64,000 nucleotides of DNA from Cycas panzhihuaensis (Eukaryota; Cycadophyta), in assembly GCA_023213395.1 (NCBI GenBank), contig CM041465.1, positions 161,207,741-161,271,740 of the forward strand, read 5' to 3'. Below the pieces are notes generated by a model, which ran no database searches, was not told the origin of the DNA, and saw nothing but the letters and a program-made list of their open reading frames with translations. The position numbers were made by a program, and so were the translations under genes. Below are positions 47,621 to 58,576 of the stretch, piece by piece. Numbering within the stretch: position 1 is the stretch's first letter; each line of letters starts with the position of its first letter.

Positions 47621-48750
47621 ATAAGAAAACACTGTTATTATCTCTTATCTCAATTGTGGTATTTACGCTACCTTTTATAGGTGGTCCATAGTTTGAAAAA
47701 TATATATCTTCTATATAACCACTAAAATAAAAATAGTGTCTCTCTTCTCCCATAGCTTAGACTTTGACTATAAGGATGGGGTCTTTCAATGTAAGATGAT
47801 CTCTCCTTATTCTCATAATAGGGGACTTGATTATCCATTTATTTATTATCATAATAATCTAGATTTGACCTTGGAACTTAAACATTTCCTTGGTAATTTA
47901 GGCAACGTGAATGTGCCTTAGGTTGTTTCTTCTAATTTTGGTACCTAAGAGGATTGACATTTCATTGGTTTTCTCCTTGTCTCCTTTAGTGGGGAGCTTG
48001 ATATTTAGGTGGGGGATCTTGATGCATATCCCTTCTAGGATTTCTATCCCTTCACTTGGGAGATAGTTCCTTAGGTTTTGATGTACCTTCTTGAGAATGA
48101 GATTAGATTCTATCTGTGGTAGCAAAGGTATGTTTAAGGGATTCATTTGTATTTTGTTATTCTCTGATTGTCATCAATAAGGCACTTAGATGTTCCACCT
48201 TAAGGGTACTTAGGTATTTGGAAACCCATATATATTTATCACTATAATTTTGAATCTTCTTATGGCACCTACACATCTCAAAATTCTTTCCACTACTATT
48301 TGCTCTATCAATGTATCTCTAAGCGATCTCATTTGGTTAACTATGTCTCGCACCTTAGTCATAAATTCTGTCATAGATTATGTTGGCATCATACACAAGT
48401 TTTTAAATTTTCTTCTTAGGTTTTTGAAGCTTGGAAGATATAGCTCCTTCATAAATTAATTATAGGGTATCCCATGCTTCCTTTGATTTTTTAGACTCAC
48501 TAACTCTTAGGAAAATATGATTTTCTAATGCACAAAAGATAAGGGAAAGAGCTTCATTATCTTTTTTAACATTTTCCTTATAGGTTACCTTTTTAATTCT
48601 AGTGGTGTTCTGGTCTAATTTACTATAATCTGTTCTCATAATCTCCTATATATTATTAGTGATGAGAATGGGTCTCATCCTCCTACTCTAATTTAGAAAG
48701 TTGTTACCATCAAACTTTAGGATAATTATGTTTCTAAAGTTTGTTGCCAT
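47621..48750 (-). pseudogene. Copia gag of element F
   Basis: The minus-strand ATG at 48750 opens MATNFRNIIILKFDGNNFLN*, whose sixth-from-last segment 'GNNFxxW' has TAG for Trp. TYKENVKKDNEALSLIFCAL (about 48525-48590) and SKEAWDTL*LIYEGAISS (about 48430-48490) are the capsid core, very close to H (KENVKKDNEALVLIF). The knuckle has decayed to HYFYFSGYIEDIYFSNYGP (about 47690-47745). Start choice: first ATG in the homologous frame, matching D's start. Confidence 0.8.
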
Positions 48751-51700
48751 CCCTTAGCTAAAATTTAAAAACAACTATAGATAAAGTGAAGTTTTCCAAA
48801 GGTTTAGTTTTGAAAATTAACCTAAGAAGTAATGTTTAAGGTTTTTTAAGTTTTGCAAGTGTTTTAGACCTTAATGAGGCTTCTAAGCTCTAAGTCTAAG
48901 GGTCTCCAAGGAAAACCTTTGGTTATTATCATGTCTAGTGATGCCTACCCACAAGTGGTAAAATAGGGACCTAATATACTAGTATGTAAGCTCTAGGCTT
49001 GATATACCTCAGTATGTGGGCTGTTATAAAGGTTGTTACATCCCCCTGAATTGTTGGTTCACCTGTGCTAAACTTATGCCTAGTGATAGATCTAATGGCG
49101 AAGGTTTTACTAACCAAGGTACTCACCCTCTCCAGGTCTAGCCTTGGTCTTTGAACTCTAAAATAAGATAAGTTCTCCACCTTAGCCTGCCACCTAATGC
49201 ACCTTATAGCCAATGAATTTCCTCATCCAATATGAGTAGGCTGATTAGTTTATACATAGTGGTAACTTTAGGGGTCCTAATCATTCCCCTTGCAATGCTA
49301 GAAAAAATGTGGTAAATTTAGGATATTATCTTACTTAATGTAAAAGTAAATTTTAATTAGATATGGTCTTTCTTAATATCACTAGGATTCTTTTTATTCA
49401 AGAAATGAAATGAAACAAAAATAGATCTTTAAGCAAGATGAAATATATCTTAAATGAAAGTATGATATAAAACTTTATATCAAGTCACAATGAGAATAAG
49501 TAAAAATGATCAAGATACTTTACTTCTTTTAATGAACCAAAAGAATGAATGCTAATATGCCATCTAATATTTTTAAATTGAGATACTCTTATAGAAGTAA
49601 AATAAGAAACTATATTCTTTTGTTGATTGTGATGCAATGTATCAAAAGAATCCTTAATATTTAAATGCTCATTAACTTTTAGAATATTTAATTAAACTTT
49701 GAGGTAAAAAATGTAACTATGTTTTTGTAAATTTCAAGATGAAGAAGGAATAAAGCTTTTGATAAAAGTAAGGAAGTGCCTTGACTAATATGCCAATTAA
49801 TATTGTAAGATAATAAAAATATAAATCAAGTGCCAAATAGTTCCTTTATAAGAATAAAAATAAGCTAGGTGAATCTTGTAATTTTAAGAAGAAACAATGA
49901 TTGAAATGATTAGAAGTACTAATAAACAATCTTTGTTTGAATGATAATGAAAAAGATAAAATAAAAGTCAAGGTAAATGGTACCAATTTGATGTATTACT
50001 CCACTTAGGCTTCATATTCCTTAAGAAGCTAAAATTGATGCCAAAGGTTATAAACAACTTGTAATCTTTATGAAAAACAAACAAATATCTCCAAAAAACT
50101 GATTAGTAGTAGATTATACTTAAGTAGAATTAATTTGAATGAAAAATGCTCAAAAGTATTATGAAATGTGCCTATTTAGGGCTGAACTAGAGCCTTAACT
50201 TGATGAGCCTTAAAGTCTTGAAAAATAATGTCAAAACAAGATGAGACCAATTCTAATACATAGAGCTCTAAAAATTCTTTCTGTTGGTTCTTATAGTTTG
50301 AAAACAGAGCTAAAATGGTCAAGTTATTAAGAAAATAGTGAATAGACCTCCTTAAGGTAAGTGAAATAAGAACTAAAAAAAGTGTTAATTTTTACTAACT
50401 CAAACACATTTGAAATGGACTCAAATTAGGCAAATGATGATATCAGCCTAAAGATCACTAAAATATGAATCTAACAAGACTAGTTTTGTGGAAAATTGAT
50501 GCTCCACGAGAAAGTTATAGTGAGAAACGTGAGAACCCCTCTTTATGTATTGATGAAATGAAATTTTAAAAGGAAAATAGATAAGCCCCCTTAGTTAGAA
50601 GGAGCATAGTCATATGGGAGCCAACGTGACTACATGCTAAGATATAAAGGAGGGGCTCTAGAATCCAAATCTTATAAAATATGGTTGATAACCTTAAAAA
50701 CCAAAAAGAATTAAATGGAGTTAATGATCCTTTGACATTCGCCCCTCAAATAATAAATCAACACGGTCTTATGGAGTCCAATGTGACTACCAGCTCGAGG
50801 GTAAAGGGGCTAAGATCATTCAAATAAATTCCAGTCAATAATAAAAAATGATTTAATTTTTATAAACCTTTATAAATAAAATATAAATCAAAGTGTGAAA
50901 TCACATTTAAACAATGTTGGCATTCTGCGACCTGTGCAGAGATGGAACCAAGCGAAGAACAGAGGGTAAGTAGAGTTAGATTTTGATCAAATGGATCGAT
51001 CTAATACATAGAGAGGGGGGTGCCTTTAGTGCCCACTCAATACTCTTCAAATGGTTACAAAATAGAGTGTAAATTAAGAGTTAAATGATAGCAAAAATAG
51101 GCAGGCATCCGGGGTTGAATGGAGGAACAATGTACAATGGAGATAAAAGAGCTTAAATCAGACATAGATCTCCACCTAGATGGAATTACAAGGGGTGCCT
51201 AAGCAACACAAACCTAATGTAATGAAAAAAATGCACACAAATTATATTATTTTAACTAAAAAAATAATAAAACAGTGAACAACGAAGGTTTGGAGAATTA
51301 GATGATTCGACCTCTCCATAGAAGACACAATTTGTCACCAAATTTCAGGGGTAGTTGGGTGTCCTAGATAGCAAGGTACTAGTAAAATTTCATGCCAAAT
51401 GGTTTCTTGTAGGCTAAGAATGAAGTAGAGGAGTGAAACAGACCATAATCAATAATCTATAACTCACAGAGAGATATTTCTCAGTAGAAGTAATGAAATC
51501 ACGTATGGTTTTCACTGTTGGCTAGAGGACTCGATCACGATTAGAACTAGTAGTTATATGATACTATTCTGATCAGTGTGTAAGCTGCAGTAATGAGTTT
51601 AAGATCAGTGTGTGAGTATATTTGGTTCTAAAAATGAAAAAATGAAATATATAAATAAAATTATATGATATTCTAAAGTTTTATAAAGTAGATTATTTAA

Positions 51701-51765
51701 TAAATCAAGATATCATGTACATACCACAAATACTACCATAAACTTCTCAAATTTCAACCAAATAG
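48751..51765 (-). other. Long untranslated leader of element F
   Basis: About 3 kb. 48885-49300 is the pre-gag block shared with D and B, including the stem CCAAGG-AAAA-CCTTTGG (48906-48922). An 80-codon open frame (48971-49213) lies inside it. D keeps the same frame with one stop, but the D/F differences are not concentrated at third codon positions, so I do not call it a gene. 50580-50830 is the second shared block (AAGGGGGCT, TAGTCATATGGGAGCC, TAGTCACATTGG on one strand or the other). Confidence 0.6.
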
Positions 51766-51777
51766 GATCTGATACCA
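51766..51777 (-). other. Primer-binding site of element F
   Basis: The minus strand reads TGGTATCAGATC, one base from the tRNA-iMet complement, two bases from the LTR. Confidence 0.82.
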
Positions 51778-51779
51778 AA

Positions 51780-52145
51780 TGTTGGCATTGAGGTGTAGAG
51801 TAAGAGGATTACAAGTGTAGAAACATCATCTTCAAAGTGAAAATATTTTTTGAATGTGGAGCGATGGTGTTAAAAAACACCAGGGAGGTATTCCCCACCT
51901 ATAGATAGACAATTTTGGGGAGGTAATAAGTGCATAAACTTGACTAATGTTAAAATTTAAAAAATTATTAAAATATTAAGCATATAATTACATATCTTAC
52001 CTGAGTTGGCTATGGTAGTTCCATGTCAGCTACATGCAGTTATTTAGTGATACTAGGTGGCTTGAGGTGACTTTGGAAGGCTCAAGATGGCATTGAGGGG
52101 CCCAAGGTACTTATATGCACTTGCAAATTGGGCATTATCCCAATA
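51780..52145 (-). repeat. 5' LTR of element F (right on the plus strand)
   Basis: 366 bp. On the element strand: stem GGGA-ATACC-TCCC followed immediately by the perfect stem GGTGTT-TTTT-AACACC (51866-51881). Confidence 0.9.
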
Positions 52146-52150
52146 ATTAT
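52146..52150. repeat. Target-site duplication of element F (right copy, ATTAT)
   Basis: Identical to 44243-44247. Confidence 0.82.
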
Positions 52151-52218
52151 CTTGAGGTTTTACCCCTATAAATCTTGTGGCTTAATATTAATTACTTAAT
52201 TTATATTTTATTATTTAT

Positions 52219-52568
52219 TATTAGCGATTGTTATATTAATATATTAAATGTGTGTAATGTACCTTGGGAGCATGCAGACCATCACTAGCCATCTTAGTCC
52301 TCCATAAGCTATCAACAGATAAAGGTAAGTATACTTTATTTCATGCTTTATTATTTCTTTATATTCAAATTAAGTTGGTTAAGGCGGGCTCCCACTTACC
52401 TCCCAAATTATAAATACTAAGGGTATAGTACCCCAATGTTTTTCAACACCACTATTAAATGAAATTTATTATTTACTTTGTTAATATGGATTGAAGATTT
52501 GTGCTCTACTCTGGCTCCCCAACTCTTATTTCATATTAGAGCTTCTTAGGTTGGCTTCATTTTGCTAC
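52219..52568 (+). repeat. 5' LTR of element H
   Basis: TATTAGCGATTG...ACCTTGGGAGC aligns with 55618 onwards (TATTAGCAATAATG...ACCTTGGGATC). Contains TATA-like TTATAAATAC (about 52409-52418), perfect stem GGGTA-TAG-TACCC (52421-52433) and the AACACC half of the second stem (52435-52450). Confidence 0.68.
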
Positions 52569-52570
52569 AT

Positions 52571-52582
52571 TTGGCATCCAAG
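52571..52582 (+). other. Primer-binding site of element H
   Basis: TGGCATCCAAGT; weak match to TGGTATCAGAGC but correctly placed. Confidence 0.5.
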
Positions 52583-54900
52583 TAAAGATTTATTGATTTT
52601 GAAGTGGAGATTTATCGAAAACTACTCATGGAAAGTATTGTATTCAATTTTAATTCACTTTTATAAAGTTTATTAATAGTTTTTTGCATTATTTTATTAA
52701 ATATTTGATTATTTTGATTCATATGCTTGATACAATCTATATTTTCTCATATTTATGCAATAATAGTTAGCATAATTAGCCTAACATTCTTTTGAAGTTA
52801 TTATATATATGTTTCATTTAATATTCTATAAGATTTAATTAATTTTTGACTAATTTTTTGAGGTTTTTAAAGAAACTTTGAACTTCTACAAGTTGGTGTG
52901 CTCTCTACAGTGATTAGAACTATCTCAAGTAACCACTCATTAGATTCATCATCAAGTCAGGTCAGTACTAAATTTGTCAATTTCAATTTTCATCACTCCT
53001 ATTATGAGATAAGGCTCTTAGAAGTAGGCGCACTCCCTCTGCTTGCTCAAACCCTTAGTGCACCATTTGAAAATGTTTATTCTGGCTTTGTTTTCTTTTG
53101 AATCTTTCTAGGGCTAAGTTGGAAACCTCTTACAAGCTACACAGGGCTATTTGTAGTCTTCCCTACTCTCTTTTCTAGTTGTACAGCCTCCTTAATGTTG
53201 TGCATCCTCCACGCCCTTTAGAAGCCCAAAAAAAAATATTTTAAACCTTTTTTTTAGTTCTTCTTCATTGTCTATGATCTAAAGGTAGTCTTCTGGCTAT
53301 TACAATCAACCTCTAATGTTCTCTACTCTAGATTTGGTCTAAAAATCTATCTGTACCCCTCCACAACTATTGTATACCCTCCACAACTTACCTGGGTTAT
53401 GGTGCTCTTCTCTCTGTCTATAGTGATCTTTTCTCTGTGAAATTTTAGTGTTACCTAGCCAACTAGTAAATCTCGAATTCCCTCCATTTTTTTGGCAATA
53501 TGTCACTTCTATGAATAGATTGAGCTCACTAAATTTGCACTATATGTACATAGGTTTGTGCAGGCTAATTATGTTTTTTTAATTTATTTTAACTTATTTT
53601 AGTTTTTATAAAGCTATGAAGTTTAATTAAATTAAATTTTATTTGATAAATTTTGAAGTTTAGTTACTTATCCCCCCATCCATTATCTCATTAGCCCCTA
53701 TATGACTATGGTTTTTGGTGAATGGGGCTCAGATTTTAATTTCTTTAGATTATTTTTAATAAATTTAGTTTTCAAAGGGTTTAATCATTTTTTATAAAAT
53801 TTGGGATATGGTAGCCCCCTTTTCCAGCCAGCGACTAGTTTTTTGAGCCTTTAAGGTGGCCAAAGGCTTCATTGAAAGGGACTTGGGGCTTAACATGCCC
53901 CCCCCTCCCCCTTTCCTCTATTAAGTCTTTTCACCATAAAGAGATGACCTCACTATTTTGGCTATAACTTTTGATCTAAGAGTTTATTTTTCAAATGGTT
54001 TAATTTGTTGGAAAGATAATTTAATAATCTATGTATTAAATCTAGTTTTAGTATGATTTGATACTATTTTATAGGTGATTAAGGTTACTAAAGTTATCCC
54101 TTATATTTGACCTAGGTTTGGGCTCTTTTTAGTATTTTTGAGTTATTTTATAATTCTATTTAAATATATTTATATTATATTGAGATATTAATCTATTGTT
54201 GGTTGATTTTACTTGGGTTTCTAAGGCTTACATATAATTTTTAATAGAATATATTGAAAATTTATCTCTTGAAAGAAAATAAGATATTTGAACACCATTT
54301 CATATATAAGAGCTTGTAAACCCTATACCATTTTATTTAAAAAGCTTTAATTTATGCTTTAAGCTCATTCATTTTATTTTAAAGCTTAAAGTTAGCTTAT
54401 TTTTACTTATTTAATGGTCATTCATGCTTCATTATTAAAGTTTATTTCAAAATTTAATTAAGGTTCCTTTCTTGCACTTAAAAGTTCACTTAAAGTGCAT
54501 CTTATTACATGTTTATAATCTCATTTAGAGGCTATTTTATTTTCTTTTTATTTCATACTGCTCTGGAGTTTATTTATATTAATTTGAAAGCTTATCAGTT
54601 TCATATTCATTCCATTAAAAAGGGTTTATTTATCTTATATTTATTTCATTTAAAGAGATTTATTTTATTTCATTTTTTAAGTTGCTCTTATCTATTAAGA
54701 AGGAACCTTATTGGTATCAATTTGAAAGCTCAATTGTCTCATGTTTATTTCTTTTGGAAAGAAGTTTATTACATTTCAATTTCAAGTTGTTTTTCATTTG
54801 ATGTTAAAAAGAATCCTATTTGACTAATAAGACTACATACAAAATTTATTTTCACATATAAACATATATTTTATTTTAGATTATGTATTAAAGTTTTTTC
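52583..54900 (+). other. Untranslated leader of element H
   Basis: No gene supported. 53680-53830 has TTAGCCCCTATATGACTATGG and TTTTATAAAATTTGG...TAGCCCCC, matching the second leader block of D and F. A C-rich run sits at about 53898-53912. 54200-54900 has recurring TTATTTCATTT-like words. Confidence 0.5.
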
Positions 54901-54903
54901 ATA

Positions 54904-55600
54904 ATGGTAATAAATCTTGATGATATGCTTATACCTGTGTTTGATGGAATAAATTTTTCACTTTAGAGAAAATTGATGAAATCATATTTTATTCCTAAAA
55001 AATTTTAGAATTTTATGAAGGATGGTTATGATGACATAGGTGACAATGCTACCTTAGAAGAGGAACAAAACTTTAAAGAGAATGTGAAGAAAGATAATGA
55101 AGCATTAGTACTAATATTTTTTGCATTAGATGACCAAATATTCTCTAGCATAAGTGAGATGACCACATCAAAGAATGCATTAGATACTTTGGAGTTGATT
55201 CATTGGGGAGCCATAACTATTGAATTAAGGGAAATTAGATATGTTGATGATATGTTGCATGTGGGACAAATGTTAGAATAGGACAATAATATTGTGTTAG
55301 ATAATGACAAGTGTACCATTAACCTAAATAACTCCAACAAAGAAGATGTTCACCTAATGGATATGCTTGATCTTGAAAAGACATACACAAGCTCTACTTT
55401 GGTCAAATTTTCCCTAGTTCAGGAACTACATGAGCCTCACACTCTTGAAGAGGCCTACATTACAATGGCATTAATACAAGATGGTGATATAGAATTGGTT
55501 TATTACAAAGCAAAGGAACAAAAAAAAATCTCTTCCCTAAGGTCTTTCTAAAGTTCAAGTTCCATAAATTCAAAGAAAAGTTTATCATTACATATAATAA
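54904..55600 (+). pseudogene. Gag N-terminus joined to RNase H tail (element H)
   Basis: ATG at 54904 gives MVINLDDMLIPVFDGINFSL, a copia gag start. The open frame from 55015 continues with FKENVKKDNEALVLIFFALD and MTTSKNALDTLELIHWG, nearly the same as F (YKENVKKDNEALSLIFCAL). After about 120 residues gag homology stops. The second open frame (55294-55551) ends DGDIELVYYKAKEQKK, then KFKFHKFKEKF (about 55550-55580), matching the copia RNase H C-terminus 'xIELxYxxTKEQxADIFTKxLxxxKFxKFRxKL'. All enzymes between are absent. One TAG (55279) separates the two halves. This could be a translated Gag-like protein or simply a deletion scar. Confidence 0.68.
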
Positions 55601-55617
55601 ATATTATGGGGGGAGAA

Positions 55618-55970
55618 TATTAGCAATAATGTTTATTATGTTATTAAAAGTATACATAAAGTTACCTTGGGATCTCGTAAGCTGTCATTAGTTTCCAATA
55701 GCCTCCAATAGTCATCAAGTATGTATTTTAAATTTCAAAAGAGTTAGTGATGGTGGATTCTCTCCTAACCTCCCAACCATAAGTAAGTGGATTTTGCCTA
55801 AAGGTGCTTATCAACACCACCATTACACCAAAATTTTATTACAATGGACACCTAATATTGATCTTTATGTTCTCTATATTGCATTCTTTTGAAAATATAG
55901 AATAAACCATGTTTTGCTTTGCTCCCCATTTACTTCAGTTATATATCAAAGATGTAACATATTTTCTAAT
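55618..55970 (+). repeat. 3' LTR of element H
   Basis: Follows a purine tract. Carries the stem GGTGCT-TATC-AACACC at 55803-55818, preceded by a weakened GG...CC stem. The end is approximate. Confidence 0.62.
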
Positions 55971-58079
55971 ATGGCATCAATGCAATGTGTACTTTTCAAA
56001 CATGGTATTATAGCTACAACCATTTGATATGAATTCAAAGTTAAGGTGCTTGTATATTATAGAATGACCTAGGAGTAATCTTGAATCAAATTTAGTAAGA
56101 GTCGGGGAGCTTATTAAAGAATGAAGGAACCTATTTTATGCCTAATGTGATTAAAGAAAATTAGGACAAGTTGATAAATTATAGAATTGCATATAAGACT
56201 GAAGTTAGGTTTGAAATTAATAATGAGATTATTTGATATCATATTTATGTACTTTTCTTTTTTGGAATATGGAGCAGTTATTTCAAGTGTATAAGGTTCT
56301 TGATATTTGACCACATGTTTAAGAGTTATTAGCATGAGAAAGAAAATCATATGCAAGCCTACGCACTCTATAATAACTTTGTTATTTAGAAGCTAGTAGA
56401 TAAATAACCATGTGAGGAAAGTAGAAAAAATAAATATTAAACCCATGCCATAAAATTTTCAATGAATTAAGGCCTTATTCTAGCCTTTTTTGTCTTAATA
56501 GGGATTCACTAGAAAAGGTTTCACTTGTTTGGGATATTTTCCTAAGTTACTTTGTAAGTATCTCATTTAGTTTACACTCACCATTAGGGCTTTTGAAGTA
56601 GAAGCAAATTATAGGTTGTTGAAGAAAACAATAGTAGATTTATTAAATATTAAAAGAAACCTCTACATTAAATATCGTAATAGATGATGGCATAATAAGC
56701 TCATCAAAGAATGTAGATAATAAACACGTAGATCTAGGGGTAGAGGCATTTAAATAAAACTTAGGAAAACTTCTTTACTATGGCAGATTTATGTAGGCAT
56801 CACATATAGATGTTACATGCATACATAGATGGAATCACAATCAAACACTTATGTACTCTAAAATTTTCAAACAAAAATAAATAGTCAAAATAATATTTAA
56901 TTTCTTTAATATATTTATCTTTTTACAAAGATTGAATCATATAAAATTTAATTAGAGATTTTTATTTTAAGTCTACCTAAGACCCCCAAACCATGGTCAC
57001 ATGTAGAGAAAATACATAAATACACCCTATACGAAAGGGGCTAACTTGATTTTTTATAACCTCATGTTGAATTTTTAGTACATGCATATAGTTGTTTATC
57101 CCTAGCTTTCATGTATGAAGCTACAATTCATATTCAAAAGTTGTGGTAAGAAGTAGATTCTTGTGGCTTCAAAATAGATAGTCACATAAATCCTTTTCAT
57201 TTTAATTTAATGTAATTTTTAATTAATAAAATTGAACAAACTAAAAAATCACTTTATGGTTTCATTTTTTGAAAACTTTAAGGTATAATTTCATATAATA
57301 TGATGATTTAATGGTTCCTAAATATTATTTAATAATTGCGAATATATTTTAAGTGTTAAAAAAATATAAAAAGAAAACTTTATTTTGGATTATTTTTCAA
57401 GGTCAAGAAAATTTATTTTAATGGGGGGGGGGGGGGGGGGAGGAGAGAGAGAGAGAGAGAGATTATGTTCTTTATATGCTAGAATAATGATTATGTGTTT
57501 TGAAAAGAGCCTTTCAGATATTTTTTTAGTTAAAAGAGAGCTAATGGAATTTCACCAACTTGATGAAGTTTGCATCTAAAGGTGAAAAAATAAACTTCTA
57601 ATGAAGATGTTGAATTGTATCATTTTTTTTTATGTAGAGATTCAAAGATATTAATGTAATTCATATGGAGCCAATAATATGATATATTATAGTATATTTA
57701 TTTTTCCATATTATTCCCAAGGTGTATTGTTTGTTGGTTTGAATGTATTAAACTATATACATAAAACACTTCTTAGTTAACCTTTAGTTATAAAGGTTAA
57801 TTTCCAATATAGTGTTAATATCTAGCTCTAATAAACCTAGATCTTACAAAACTAAAACCCTAGCTCTAATAAAAGACATAAATACCTAGTATAAGTAAAG
57901 ATAGATCTAATGCTAATTATCAAACATAAATGCCCAATATGGGTCTAAGATTGTACAATACTATAAAATATAAAGACATCCAAGTGATAAAATAAAAGAA
58001 TAGTATGTGAAAACACACAACATAATATACTTATGGGAAATGATTAATTCCAATTATATTATACCAAATGAATACATAT
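55971..58079. other. Unassigned AT-rich sequence
   Basis: No supported gene; the open frames near 56114-56356 and 57385-57579 resemble nothing and the second starts in a microsatellite. It may include the start of the 5' LTR of element I, whose outer end I cannot fix. Confidence 0.4.
57423..57462. repeat. G(18)-(GA)n microsatellite
   Basis: An 18-G run followed by AGGAGAGAGAGA-type dinucleotides. G runs of this length are often mis-sized in assemblies and could fold as a quadruplex. Confidence 0.95.
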
Positions 58080-58529
58080 TTATTAATGACCATGGTTAAG
58101 ATTAATGCATGATAAGGTTAATGCTCTATGTGATAGTAAGTAGTGGAAACCAAGAACAAGATACAAAGAGTCATGAGTATCAAGATTCAAAGGGACATGG
58201 AGGTTCAAGATACAAAGGAGCATGAGTATCAAAGTTTGATAGGGCATAACCATTGGAAATAGTCTTGAACCTTTTGGAAGAGTCACAACTCTTCATGTTT
58301 ATACCCTTTGGATCATTTATAATGGATCCAAGATATGGTAGAATTGGTAGTGAGAAGGAAACAATGTAATTATTTGTGCATATAATCAATCATTGGTTAT
58401 TACTTCAAGTGTTGGTCTTTCTCTCGAAAGGGTTTTCCATATTAAAACCTATGTATTTTGTATTCATTCTTCTATTTGACCTCTATGTATTCTATGCAAA
58501 ACTAGTTTAGATCTAGTAGGAATTTTACA
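58080..58529 (+). repeat. 5' LTR (3' part) of copia element I
   Basis: Ends ...GGAATTTTACA directly before a PBS-like site. Upstream text with TTTATACCCTTTGG and CATTTATAATGG offers TATA-like boxes. A duplicated phrase, CAAGATACAAAG...CATGAGTATCAA, occurs twice at about 58155-58235. The left limit is unknown because the 3' partner lies outside the window. Confidence 0.5.
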
Positions 58530-58576
58530 TGGTATTAGGGCCTGAGCATGTCTAAATTCCCACATGGTATTAGAGC
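58530..58576 (+). other. Two tandem primer-binding-site-like sequences of element I
   Basis: TGGTATTAGGGC at 58530-58541 directly follows the LTR end, and TGGTATTAGAGC at 58565-58576 follows 35 bases later within a repeated AATT..CACATGGTATTAG context. The second is the better match to TGGTATCAGAGC. Confidence 0.65.

Larger units (their letters stand above)
44248..52145 (-). mobile_element. Ty1/copia element F, structurally complete
   Basis: A 7.9-kb minus-strand copia element with two 366-bp LTRs, an ATTAT duplication, a PBS (51766-51777) and a purine tract, and no nested insertion. On the minus strand: leader of about 3 kb, gag from 48750, protease, integrase, RT, RNase H. The polyprotein can be followed from gag to RNase H with few frame changes; inactivation is mainly by point stops at Gln and Trp codons. 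It is the best reference copy for the D/F/H group. Confidence 0.92.
52219..55970 (+). mobile_element. Compact non-autonomous copia derivative H
   Basis: About 3.75 kb, plus strand: LTR-like copies at 52219-52568 and 55618-55970, PBS at 52571-52582, leader of about 2.3 kb, then one short gag/RNase H-tail coding region and a purine-rich GGGGGGAGAA (55608-55617). No protease, integrase or RT. Gag, a leader block and the LTR stems are related to element F, so H probably depended on an F-like partner. Its ends are less certain than those of D, E and F because no TSD was found. A TGGCATCAATGC also follows the 3' copy. Confidence 0.65.

Noticed and set aside
48971-49213. 80-codon open frame in the leader of F as a new upstream gene
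   Set aside because: D keeps the frame but has no aligned ATG and one stop; B has many stops; D/F differences are not biased to third positions. Treated as a conserved non-coding block.
55971-55983. A second, tandem element downstream of H because TGGCATCAATGC follows its 3' LTR
   Set aside because: The downstream sequence shows no leader or gag resembling H; the PBS-like word may be chance or flank.
57385-57579. Open frame starting with a Gly/Arg-Glu run
   Set aside because: It begins in the poly-G/(GA)n microsatellite and resembles no protein.
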